DNA of 22,312 nt from a virus. Position numbers and translations under genes: made by a program. Below are positions 1 to 6,687 of this stretch, one piece after another (position 1 is the stretch's first letter; the number at the start of each line of letters is the position of its first letter). The notes under the pieces were generated by a model. It saw only the letters and a list, made by a program, of their open reading frames with translations, was not told the origin of the DNA and searched no databases. The stretch spans positions 1 through 22,312 of IMG/VR virus record IMGVR_UViG_3300046010_004201. One strand, given 5' to 3'.

Positions 1-180
1 GAATGTTTCCAATTGAGCATCATTCTTGACGCCGGCATTGTACAGGCGCTGATAACATTCTACTAACACTTCCAAACCTTCCGTAGTATTTCCAGCGCCG
101 GCCGCCAACAATACCGCAAGTTGTCTTTCCGTCAATTTTCGCTGAAACATTTTCGGGTTTTCTATCGGCTTTTTTGGCAT
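1..180 (-). CDS. Hypothetical protein, N-terminal part (runs off the window)
   Basis: An open leftward frame starts at ATG 180-178 and continues past the left edge, giving the first 60 residues (MPKKPIENPK...). The visible part is soluble, with a basic N-terminus and a helical segment beginning LTERQLAVLLAAGAG. I do not recognise the family. No Shine-Dalgarno precedes the ATG. Instead a perfect TATAAT on the minus strand ends 6 nt before it, so the transcript may be leaderless. It is divergent from the operon that starts at 619, with a repeat-rich control region between them. A regulator would fit that position, but no clear HTH is visible. Confidence 0.6.
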   Translation of the reverse strand, partial: MPKKPIENPKMFQRKLTERQLAVLLAAGAGNTTEGLEVLVECYQRLYNAGVKNDAQLETF

Positions 181-186
181 AGGGTC

Positions 187-215
187 ATTATATAAATTTC
201 TTAGATGTGGGTCAT
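187..215 (-). promoter_or_regulatory. Candidate leftward promoter for a leaderless transcript
   Basis: On the minus strand TATAAT (192-187) is a perfect -10 box. ATGACC (215-210) lies 17 bp upstream and matches 4 of 6 bases of the -35 consensus; it belongs to the first unit of the adjacent tandem repeat. The expected start site, about 7 nt beyond the -10, falls on the ATG at 180. This was read from sequence only. Confidence 0.45.
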
Positions 216-236
216 GTGGGTCATGTGGGTCATGTG
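205..236. repeat. Tandem 9-bp repeat, ATGTGGGTC x 3.5
   Basis: Three perfect head-to-tail copies of ATGTGGGTC begin at 205, 214 and 223, followed by ATGTG. The core GTGGGT/ACCCAC recurs in both orientations further right, at about 325-332, 378-383, 391-398, 403-409, 445-453 and 460-465. Such iterons are typical of replication-initiator or repressor binding sites. The protein that binds here is unknown. Confidence 0.85.
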
Positions 237-345
237 TTTTTAATCGCTGCCTCTCCAAATGTTAATTCTCAGCGCGGCCATTATTTCACATTTATGTGTA
301 ATTTCCGACAACTTGAAAAAAGAATGACCCACAACCCTATAAAAT

Positions 346-450
346 ACCCCAAAACCGAGGCGTATCAACGCTTTTCCGTGGGTTGCGCCATGACCCACAA
401 AAGACCCACAAAACCCCAAAACCGAGGCGTATCAACGCTTTTCCGTGGGT
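346..450. repeat. Pair of 38-bp direct repeats (346-383 and 413-450)
   Basis: A 38-bp sequence beginning ACCCCAAAACCGAGGCGTAT occurs twice without mismatch, 67 bp apart. Each copy ends in TTTTCCGTGGGT, so both carry the GTGGGT core of the tandem repeat on the left. The spacer at 384-412 holds two ACCCAC elements in the opposite orientation. Together with the 9-bp repeats this forms an ordered, AT-rich array. It could be a replication origin or a multi-site operator. Confidence 0.85.
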
Positions 451-530
451 CATCCTACAACCCACAAAACGTGTTTTAAACCCCTAAAACCGCTAAAGCC
501 CTTATATTTCCCAGGGTTATTGACTAGGAC

Positions 531-595
531 TGTAAAAAATTCTTTTACATTCTCTAAAAGTGTGCTATTTTGCTTCTGCAGTACAATCTTTTACA
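531..595 (+). promoter_or_regulatory. Rightward early promoter with palindromic operator
   Basis: TGTAAAA (531-537) and TTTTACA (543-549) are perfect inverted arms around AATTC; a third half-site TTTTACA lies at 589-595. The right arm overlaps a -35-like TTTACA (544-549). Sixteen bp later comes TATTTT (566-571), preceded by TG at -15/-14 (563-564), an extended -10. Other options are TTGACT at 520-525 as -35 and TACAAT at 582-587 as -10. A repressor bound to the palindrome would block the -35. It would drive the genes from 619. Confidence 0.45.
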
Positions 596-618
596 AAACA
601 AAACGAAGGGGTTATCAA

Positions 619-711
619 ATGAACACGAAACCAACACTCTTAGAGATGATCGGCGGCGCGCTCGGCGCGCTGTTGATGTGGGCATTCTTTTACGTTTTGT
701 TTTCTTTTTAA
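619..711 (+). CDS. Small single-pass membrane protein (30 aa)
   Basis: A 30-residue protein starts at ATG 619, 6 nt after a good ribosome site (GAAGGGG, 605-611). It has a short polar N-terminus (MNTKPTLLEM) and one hydrophobic helix rich in Gly, Leu and Phe covering about residues 11-30. It is the first gene after the operator region. Its stop TAA (709-711) is embedded in the ribosome site of the next gene. Function is unknown; small membrane proteins of this type are common in phage early regions. Confidence 0.5.
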   Translation: MNTKPTLLEMIGGALGALLMWAFFYVLFSF

Positions 712-718
712 GGGGTTG

Positions 719-862
719 ATGATGACTAAAACCGAATTTGCGGCGCTCTGCCTGGAAATGCAGATTAATCCGTACGTCGCGCTCGAAAACGAAAACCTAG
801 TCGCGGCACTTCAGGCACGCGACGATCAAAAAGCCATTGAAATACTCGCCAACGAATTTTGA
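719..862 (+). CDS. Hypothetical protein (47 aa)
   Basis: The frame starts at tandem ATG codons (719 and 722) right after AAGGGG at 710-715 and ends at TGA 862. The product (MMTKTEFAALCLEMQINPYV...) is acidic and predicted helical. I recognise no family, but the segment FAALCLEMQINPYVALENENLVAALQARD resembles short phage proteins that carry a degenerate HTH. A terminator-like hairpin follows immediately, so this and the preceding small gene may form a separate short transcript. Confidence 0.5.
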   Translation: MMTKTEFAALCLEMQINPYVALENENLVAALQARDDQKAIEILANEF

Positions 863-874
863 CGCCGCACCGCC

Positions 875-899
875 GCCGGACGGTTTCCGGCTTTTCATT
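875..899 (+). terminator. Intrinsic terminator or attenuator inside the early operon
   Basis: GCCGGA (875-880) pairs with TCCGGC (886-891) around a 5-nt loop, followed by TTTTCATTTT. The stem is short but GC-rich. It lies between the stop at 862 and the ATG at 918, so it could be leaky and reduce expression of the downstream genes. Confidence 0.5.
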
Positions 900-917
900 T
901 TAGAAAGTGATCCGACT

Positions 918-1505
918 ATGAAAAAAGAATTACACCGCTACATTCCACAAGGCTATGAGCTAATCGCAAAAGATGAGCGATTCGGTTTTGAGGTTTACGG
1001 CCAGCTTACACCGCGAATTGTCGCTATCTGCTACTCAGGCAAGCGAACCAAATCAGACTGGCATTTCCGCTTTCAAGATGAAAAGCGATTGCACGCCAAA
1101 ATCGAAGAATCGTTGTCGGGTTTGATGGAATGGCAAGAACGCAAAGAAAAGCGCAAAGCCGAGCGAAACAAACCGCATGATGTCAAGGTTGGGGACGTTT
1201 TCCGCTGTTCTTGGGGATATGACCAAACCAACATTGACTATTACGAGGTGACGAAGGTACTCGGCGCAATGGTTGAGGTTTGCGAAATAGGCCAGATGAG
1301 CGAGGAAACTGGCTTTATGTCGGGCGAATGTGTGCCTGAAAAAGGCCGCTATATTGGTGAACCAATGCGGAAAAAGGTTTCAATGTACGGTAGCGAACCG
1401 TCAATCTCAATCTACAGCTTCGCTAACGCCTACCGCATCAAACCTGTTGCCACTGTTGCAAATACGCCCGTTTATGGCGCATCGCATTGGACGGCCTACG
1501 CGTGA
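918..1505 (+). CDS. Conserved phage/plasmid protein with GDVF-SWGYDQTN domain
   Basis: The start is placed at ATG 918 (MKKELHRYIPQGYEL...), giving 195 aa. The frame is open further upstream to a TTG at 837, but that would include the terminator hairpin and the end of the preceding gene. The first part (about residues 1-75) resembles small proteins of mobile elements with a GYELIAKDERFGFEVYGQ-type opening. A charged helical linker follows, then about residues 95-165 carry KVGDVFRCSWGYDQTNIDYYEV, a motif I recall from widespread uncharacterised phage and plasmid proteins. Function is unknown. It overlaps the next frame by 4 nt. Confidence 0.7.
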   Translation: MKKELHRYIPQGYELIAKDERFGFEVYGQLTPRIVAICYSGKRTKSDWHFRFQDEKRLHAKIEESLSGLMEWQERKEKRKAERNKPHDVKVGDVFRCSWGYDQTNIDYYEVTKVLGAMVEVCEIGQMSEETGFMSGECVPEKGRYIGEPMRKKVSMYGSEPSISIYSFANAYRIKPVATVANTPVYGASHWTAYA

Positions 1506-1654
1506 CGCAATACGGATGGCTAGACGATTTCGGCGCGGTTATGTGTTGGCGAGATTACCCGCCAACAGACGGCCGCGCCTACATTACGCGCAAAACACCG
1601 CGCAGACGGGCGCAAGCGCCCACAATCGAAACTCACGGCGCTGCGCGCTGGTAA
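1502..1654 (+). CDS. Hypothetical protein (50 aa), GTG start
   Basis: A GTG at 1502 overlaps the preceding stop (GTGA), a usual coupling arrangement, and the frame runs to TAA 1654. The product begins VTQYGWLDDFGAVMCWRDYP and has a basic middle (TRKTPRRRAQ). It fills the gap to the next ribosome site exactly. No family is recognised and no strong ribosome site is visible, so coding is probable rather than sure. Confidence 0.4.
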   Translation: MTQYGWLDDFGAVMCWRDYPPTDGRAYITRKTPRRRAQAPTIETHGAARW

Positions 1655-1670
1655 CTCTGGAGAATGACAT

Positions 1671-1949
1671 ATGCAAACAATAAATATTGATGGCACCACG
1701 TACAAAGTGAAATTTGACCGTGACCCTATCGAGCTCGCCAAGCTTGCGCGCAAACCGTACAAGCAAAAGAAACCGAAGGACATACGCAAGTTTCCGACAT
1801 GGGATCTGGCCGTGTCGACGGCCGAATACATTCGGCGGTTCGATAGCCTGAACAATTTACAGGCGGTCCAATACGCCGGCGCCAGTACCGAAACGGCCGC
1901 TCAGTACGACTCCACAATCCCACTTTGCGAGGTATTTACCGATGAATGA
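1671..1949 (+). CDS. Hypothetical protein (92 aa)
   Basis: ATG 1671 follows GGAG (1659-1662) at 8 nt. The protein starts MQTINIDGTTYKVKF, which looks like a beta-hairpin, and continues with a lysine-rich stretch (KPYKQKKPKDIRKF, about residues 28-41) that could bind nucleic acid. The C-terminal part is acidic. Its last codons overlap the start of the next gene by 8 nt. I recognise no family. Confidence 0.6.
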   Translation: MQTINIDGTTYKVKFDRDPIELAKLARKPYKQKKPKDIRKFPTWDLAVSTAEYIRRFDSLNNLQAVQYAGASTETAAQYDSTIPLCEVFTDE

Positions 1950-2250
1950 AGCGCGAAAAGACGCGGCCGCTGTCGCCGGCGCTCGGCGGCCATATGCCCA
2001 CTATTTGGAGCGCGTCGAACAATCGATAGCCGATATCGAGTTAACTTGCTGGTACGATTTTGAGCCGGCCGATCGGTCGGTAGGTCTACCGGCTACCGCT
2101 TGGCTAATACATGCGCGGCCGGCCGGTTCACCCTGCGATATCGCAGACATTCTCGATTCGCGCGTAATCAAGCGCCTGGAGCGCGAAGCGGCCGAGGTAT
2201 TAGACCAAGAATGCAACGATTCGGAAGGCGGCCGCTATGATTTTGATTAA
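1942..2250 (+). CDS. Hypothetical protein (102 aa)
   Basis: ATG 1942 lies inside the end of the previous gene, with GAGG at 1929-1932 as ribosome site. The protein is acidic (ends NDSEGGRYDFD), has a helical N-terminus and the central sequence TCWYDFEPADRSVGLPATAWLIHARPAGSPCDI. No family is recognised. The DNA is notably rich in GGCC compared with the structural genes of the window. Confidence 0.6.
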   Translation: MNEARKDAAAVAGARRPYAHYLERVEQSIADIELTCWYDFEPADRSVGLPATAWLIHARPAGSPCDIADILDSRVIKRLEREAAEVLDQECNDSEGGRYDFD

Positions 2251-2290
2251 ACTTTTCGCCGCCGTGATGATAATTTTGCGTAGACTGTAG
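2237..2290 (+). CDS. Possible 17-aa hydrophobic peptide
   Basis: ATG 2237 follows GGAAGG (2223-2228) by 8 nt and overlaps the end of the preceding gene. The peptide MILIKLFAAVMIILRRL is a short hydrophobic helix with a basic tail, compatible with membrane insertion. It is the last possible gene before the terminator at 2335. It is too short to be sure from sequence alone. Confidence 0.3.
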   Translation: MILIKLFAAVMIILRRL

Positions 2291-2334
2291 GCGCGTAATC
2301 TCCCCTTGGCGGCGCTGCGCGGTGTCGCCTTTTG

Positions 2335-2371
2335 CCCTGTACCGAGCCGAGAGCTCAGTACAGGGTTTTTT
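2335..2371 (+). terminator. Strong intrinsic terminator of the rightward early operon
   Basis: CCCTGTAC (2335-2342) pairs with GTACAGGG (2358-2365), and GAGC (2344-2347) with GCTC inside it; six T residues (2366-2371) follow. On the minus strand there is no T-run after the stem, so it should end only the rightward transcript. It lies at the 3' end of the converging primase gene. Confidence 0.85.
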
Positions 2372-4673
2372 ATTTCACCAAGCGAACCGCGGCCGGTGTC
2401 GGCGGTTGTTCGGCCAAGCGCCTGAGCTCAGTACGCGACATGTCGGCCATGTCTGGCGCGCAGAACAGCTGTTTTTTGGTATTGAAGTCCCGCGAATGTA
2501 CGCGGCCCAAGTCCACCCATCCGGCCTCGGTTAACGCGTGCAAAAGCGCAACCGGTGGGATTTTGACGCCGGCCGGCGCAGACCCTGCTAGCCGGTCACA
2601 AAGCGAGAAAAACGGGGACGCGACGACACCGGCCGCAAATTCACCCACGCGGCCGGTAATGAGTTCAACCAAGTACGACTCGGCCGTACTGCGGCCGTGA
2701 TCAATCATAATCGCTTTTGCTTCTGTCATCGGCGGCGCTGCGCCAGGGTTAAACATTGACACGTCGCGGCTGTGTAGATAAGACGCGACAGCCGCGAAGC
2801 CGCATTTATGTTTGTACCAGTTCCACAAGCGCCGCGCGTCGGCCTCAGGCAGCCGGCCGGCGTCCGACCATAGGCAAAACCATCGCCGGTCATTAGTTGG
2901 GATACTAATCGCCGCCCTCTCGTTTGAGAATGCCACCACCAGGACGCGGTTCGGGGCCATGTAAGGGTGCAAACCCTTGCGGTTGATCTGTAAAAAGTCC
3001 GGCGGCGCTGCAATGATCGGTTTTAGACTGTTCTCGAGCGCGCGCCGATCCCGGGCTTCACTCTGGCGCAGTTCGGCGATTTCCATCACTTCACACTCGA
3101 GCGCATAACCCCACTGGGACGTGAGTTCCTCGTTGCGCACCAGGCTGCAGTTTTGCTTAGTGTCGCCGCCAATAGCCCAAAAGAACGGCGCCATCATGGT
3201 GTCTTTACCGCTGCCGGGTAAACCGCCGACCAAGACGGCGTGATTGATTTTCACGCTCGGGTTTTGGGTTTTGTAGGCCAAGACGTTCAGAAGATGCTCG
3301 CGCTCGTCCTCGTTAGGCACCATGCGCTCGACATGGGCCAGCCACGGGGACGCGTCGCCGGCCGTCGGGTTCGGCCGTGCGTTGCGCCAGCGGTTACCGA
3401 ACTCGACGCCGTCACGGCGCACTACCACGCCATCGCCGGCCGCGTAGGTGATACCGGTCAAGGCCATCGCGCCCTTCGCGTCTCGGTTCTCGTCAAAACA
3501 GACGGACGCCTCGATTCGGCGGCCGTTATGAATCGACAGGCAACTAATGTGGCGGAAAAGGGCATTGAACGCGCTGCGCGTCACTTCTCGCCGGTCGACC
3601 AGGTCGAAATACGCCTCATCCTCGACAATGTACGCGAAGCGCTCATACCAGCCCTCGCGCTCGACACGCGCCAATTGCCGGCGCTCGACGGCCTCGACCA
3701 CCTCGGCCGCCACGTCCGGGAACTCGTCCGTCGGTTCGAGTTTAGCCAGCGCCATGTTCATCGTGCCGACGATCAGTTCCTCGCGCAGGCCGGGCTCGCG
3801 TTTCGGCCCACCGTTCGCCGCCACCCAGGCCAGAAAGTCCGTAGAGCCCAAGTCGATGCAATGCGAATGCAGGCAGCAATACGCCCTCGAGGACGGGTTG
3901 TAGCGCCCTTCCGGGTTGCCGTCCGTGTGCTGATCCTTATTCGGGCAGACGACGCCTGCCCATCCCTCGCGGTTGGGTTTGGTCAGCACCAGACCATGCT
4001 CGCCCAGCCACCCGAAGACGTCGTCGCCACCGTCGTCCGCCAGTTTGATTGGGTTAACGCCGATCGATTCGACCGGCACCGGCGTGACGTTCAATGCCGT
4101 GCAGATTTCGTCTAGCGTGTACTCGCGCGTCGGGTGAAACTCGGTCAACTGCGCGGCAAAGCTATTGCGGCCGGGTTTTAAGTTAACCGAGCCCGGTAGG
4201 CGGAAGTTGCGCACCGGATTGCAGGCGCCAGGGTCGCTGTAGCCGGCCGCTGCGATCGCTTTAATGGCCGCGGCATAGTCGGCTTTGGTCGGCTGTTCCG
4301 AGAATGCGTAGCCCCACTGAAACGATCCGGGCGACGTCTCCATGATCCAGGTGGGCGCTAACGGCGGCGTCTCAGGCGCTTTGGCCGGGTCGCCCACGTC
4401 GTCTAGCACCATCACTAAGACGTACTCGCAGTTCGCGGCGCTGGCGCTAGGTTTGCCTTCAGTAAACCGATCGACGATAAACGACGCGGTGTTGCCGTAC
4501 CACGCCTCGCCGTCACGGCGACGGTGATCAGGATAGAACGCCGGCCAGACGGCCTTGACCGCCCCGTCGGCGTGCAGTTCGACCTGTCCGTCTTTGAGTT
4601 TCGGCTTTTGCCGAACGATTAATAGGGTTTCGCCTTCAGGCGCGAGTTTTGTGAGATACTCTAAGAACTCCAA
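2370..4673 (-). CDS. Bifunctional primase-helicase (AEP-like primase plus superfamily 3-type ATPase)
   Basis: This 767-aa protein combines priming and helicase domains, a common phage and plasmid arrangement. The N-terminal part (about 1-200) has features of archaeo-eukaryotic primase/RepB-like domains: VLVMVLDDVGD with paired Asp at 91-92, WIMETSPGSFQWGYAF, and CNPVRNFRLPGSVNLKPG at about 151-168. A small cysteine/histidine cluster follows (C243, H249, C266, C267, H269, H272). The helicase domain has Walker A GGLPGSGKDT at 483-492. The start is TTG 4673, supported by GGGAG about 9 nt upstream and by the absence of another start until residue 88. It is the last gene of the leftward replication operon, separated from the polymerase by a hairpin. 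Its DNA is GGCC-rich, unlike the polymerase gene. Confidence 0.85.
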   Translation of the reverse strand: MEFLEYLTKLAPEGETLLIVRQKPKLKDGQVELHADGAVKAVWPAFYPDHRRRDGEAWYGNTASFIVDRFTEGKPSASAANCEYVLVMVLDDVGDPAKAPETPPLAPTWIMETSPGSFQWGYAFSEQPTKADYAAAIKAIAAAGYSDPGACNPVRNFRLPGSVNLKPGRNSFAAQLTEFHPTREYTLDEICTALNVTPVPVESIGVNPIKLADDGGDDVFGWLGEHGLVLTKPNREGWAGVVCPNKDQHTDGNPEGRYNPSSRAYCCLHSHCIDLGSTDFLAWVAANGGPKREPGLREELIVGTMNMALAKLEPTDEFPDVAAEVVEAVERRQLARVEREGWYERFAYIVEDEAYFDLVDRREVTRSAFNALFRHISCLSIHNGRRIEASVCFDENRDAKGAMALTGITYAAGDGVVVRRDGVEFGNRWRNARPNPTAGDASPWLAHVERMVPNEDEREHLLNVLAYKTQNPSVKINHAVLVGGLPGSGKDTMMAPFFWAIGGDTKQNCSLVRNEELTSQWGYALECEVMEIAELRQSEARDRRALENSLKPIIAAPPDFLQINRKGLHPYMAPNRVLVVAFSNERAAISIPTNDRRWFCLWSDAGRLPEADARRLWNWYKHKCGFAAVASYLHSRDVSMFNPGAAPPMTEAKAIMIDHGRSTAESYLVELITGRVGEFAAGVVASPFFSLCDRLAGSAPAGVKIPPVALLHALTEAGWVDLGRVHSRDFNTKKQLFCAPDMADMSRTELRRLAEQPPTPAAVRLVK

Positions 4674-4693
4674 ATGCTTCTCCCGTAGTAGTT

Positions 4694-4721
4694 AAAGCCG
4701 CCCTGCCAGGCGGCTTTTTTT
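4694..4721. terminator. Hairpin between polymerase and primase genes
   Basis: AAAGCCGCC (4694-4702) pairs perfectly with GGCGGCTTT (4709-4717) around CTGCCA. Read rightward it ends in seven T residues and is a textbook terminator, although no rightward gene lies upstream. Read leftward it follows the polymerase stop directly and has only TTT after the stem, so it would be a weak terminator or attenuator ahead of the primase gene. Confidence 0.7.
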
Positions 4722-6687
4722 ATTTGCCGTACCGGGTCATTGTTTTGACACCAGCGTTTAAAGGTAGTCCTGCCGCCCAGTCAGGCGGCGTACACATCAC
4801 TTGCTTTAGGGTATTGGGTGCTTCAGGGTCTGCCGTCTCCAGAACGATCTCGTCATGCACATGCAGCACGACGTCATCTAATTGGCGTAAAGAATGCCGT
4901 AGCAAGTCGTGTGCGATTGCCTGAGTAATATTCTCACAGGCCAACCCCTTCCACAAGCGCGCTCTCGGCCATTCTTTGGCGTCGGCCGCCGGTTTCCATG
5001 CCGCCTTGATATAGGTGATCTCGTCGCCCTCGAACTTAGCGAATGGGTAACACAGGATTCGACCCGAGGGCAGCGCGTACCAGAGATGCTGACCGTCGTA
5101 GAGGTACGTCACACGTCCGGCTGAGAACTCACGCCCTGGGTTGCGTAGCGCCCGCGTGTAGGCGTCTTCGAGCTTCGCCCAGTAACGCACCGCCCATGAG
5201 TTTGCACGGCGCCACGCGTCCACAATCCGCCGCGCGTCCGACTCAGGCATATAGACCTTGTAGACGCGCCCCATTGCAGAGAAGGCGCCGATCGAGCCGC
5301 CGAAACCGAGTGAAAGAATGGCGACCTTGCCGATCTGGCGCCGATCGGACTCGCCGGTCTGCTCGTACTCTTCGGCGATCTCTTCGTATGGCACCCGGTA
5401 GATGCCAGCGGCCTCACGGATGTAAATATCTTTGCCTGCGCGGAAGGTATCCAGCACCTCTTCAGCCTGCGGATCGGCGGACGCCCACGCTGTTACGCGA
5501 GCCTCAACCGCCGACCAGTCGGCGACAACGAACTGCTTGCCGGGCGCTGGGATCAGTGCGGGCCGGAGCATTCCCTTGAGAACATCCGTAACGCGAACTC
5601 CAAATCTTGGGACGACGCTGTGGCCACGGACCATAGCGTGCCTAACGTCATCGGGTTCTGCTGCGCACTTTCGGGTGAAGTTGTGAACCTGTGCCCCATA
5701 GCTTGACGCACGCCCGGTGGCAGATCCTCCGGCGAAGACAAATGCACCTCGTACTCGGTGATCAACTTCGTCAGCCAGCTCGCCAAGGCGGCTGAACTTC
5801 GCAACCGACGACGCCCAGAGGTCATCCGCGCATTGAATGACGTCCGCAACATGGGCCGGAATTTCATCAGCATTCTCCTTGGCTAAGATGAGCAAGTTGG
5901 CGCGTACCGTCTTATCAATACTGTACTTCTTTTCGCCGTCCTTGTAGACCTCCATCAGCTTTAACGCCTGCTCGCCGACGCGCTCCATCACCCACGCTTT
6001 CATGCGCGGGCTGCGCACTGAAGAGATATCACCCTTGGTTATATCTTGCACCAGGTTCTCGATCTCTTCCATCTCGGTCGCGGCGTATTTGATCGCAGCC
6101 TGGGCGAGCGGTAGGTCAAGCAAGACGCCACGGTCGTTGATGCGCTCGTTGACGTGGTAGTCGAGTAACTCTTCGTCGGTAAGCTGGCGCATCGCCTTGC
6201 TGATCTCGCGCATGGAGCGGACATCCTGCTCGCAATAGCGAATCATCTCGACCATTAGTTCGGGCGAATCGTTAAACGATCCATCAGCGCGAGGGATGGA
6301 AAGTGCACGGATAAGTTGGCTACCTCGGTGGTCTTTGCGCATGTTGCTGGAAATGGCGCGTCCGACGTCTTCAAGGCTGCCCGGTAGGCAGTTAGCACGC
6401 GCTTGAGTAGCGGTGCAGTAGAACTGTTCGAGTTGAAAGTCACACTGTAGGACGTACCAAAAGATGAGTCGCTCGAACGCGGCGTTATGCGCGCGTATTT
6501 GCCCGGTGTGATTCTTAACAGAATCCGGAAAAGGCTGGTCGGGAGTCCAGGTGACAACGGGATCGTCGTCAAATGCGTAGGACATGCATAACACATCCGT
6601 GGTGCCGTCTTGAGCATAGTTATAAACTCCACGCGAGAACAGGTCGCAGCGGCTGCGGGTTTCAAAATCACAATAAAGCACCTTCAT
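4720..6687 (-). CDS. Family A DNA polymerase with 3'-5' exonuclease domain
   Basis: This 655-aa replicative polymerase has both expected domains. Proofreading exonuclease: Exo I DFETRS (D7, E9), Exo II AHNAAFERL (N68, F71, E72) and Exo III YCEQD (Y151, D155). Polymerase: ATGRASS near 323-329, motif A VVADWSAVEARV with catalytic D390, motif B RRQIGKVAILSLGFGG (R450, K454) and motif C VLHVHDEIVLE (H611, D612, E613). All catalytic residues appear intact. Length fits phage polymerases that lack the 5' nuclease. The ATG (6687) overlaps the stop of the HNH gene (ATGA), so translation is probably coupled. The stop overlaps the T-run of the 4694-4721 hairpin. Confidence 0.97.
   Translation of the reverse strand: MKVLYCDFETRSRCDLFSRGVYNYAQDGTTDVLCMSYAFDDDPVVTWTPDQPFPDSVKNHTGQIRAHNAAFERLIFWYVLQCDFQLEQFYCTATQARANCLPGSLEDVGRAISSNMRKDHRGSQLIRALSIPRADGSFNDSPELMVEMIRYCEQDVRSMREISKAMRQLTDEELLDYHVNERINDRGVLLDLPLAQAAIKYAATEMEEIENLVQDITKGDISSVRSPRMKAWVMERVGEQALKLMEVYKDGEKKYSIDKTVRANLLILAKENADEIPAHVADVIQCADDLWASSVAKFSRLGELADEVDHRVRGAFVFAGGSATGRASSYGAQVHNFTRKCAAEPDDVRHAMVRGHSVVPRFGVRVTDVLKGMLRPALIPAPGKQFVVADWSAVEARVTAWASADPQAEEVLDTFRAGKDIYIREAAGIYRVPYEEIAEEYEQTGESDRRQIGKVAILSLGFGGSIGAFSAMGRVYKVYMPESDARRIVDAWRRANSWAVRYWAKLEDAYTRALRNPGREFSAGRVTYLYDGQHLWYALPSGRILCYPFAKFEGDEITYIKAAWKPAADAKEWPRARLWKGLACENITQAIAHDLLRHSLRQLDDVVLHVHDEIVLETADPEAPNTLKQVMCTPPDWAAGLPLNAGVKTMTRYGK

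Noticed and set aside
205-465. CRISPR array
   Set aside because: Only two copies of the long repeat exist, with a non-unique spacer made of the same core motif, and no cas gene is near. The Cas4-like nuclease belongs to a phage replication operon.
207-479. Rightward 90-aa open frame beginning with repeated Gly-His-Val
   Set aside because: It is created by the tandem 9-bp repeat and the two 38-bp direct repeats, has no ribosome site and shows no protein-like sequence.
3240-4115. Rightward 291-aa open frame
   Set aside because: It lies wholly antisense to the primase-helicase gene, whose motifs are intact; it is a by-product of GC-rich codon use.
5043-5579. Rightward 178-aa open frame, Arg/Pro-rich
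   Set aside because: It is antisense to the catalytic part of the DNA polymerase, with the composition of a shadow frame.
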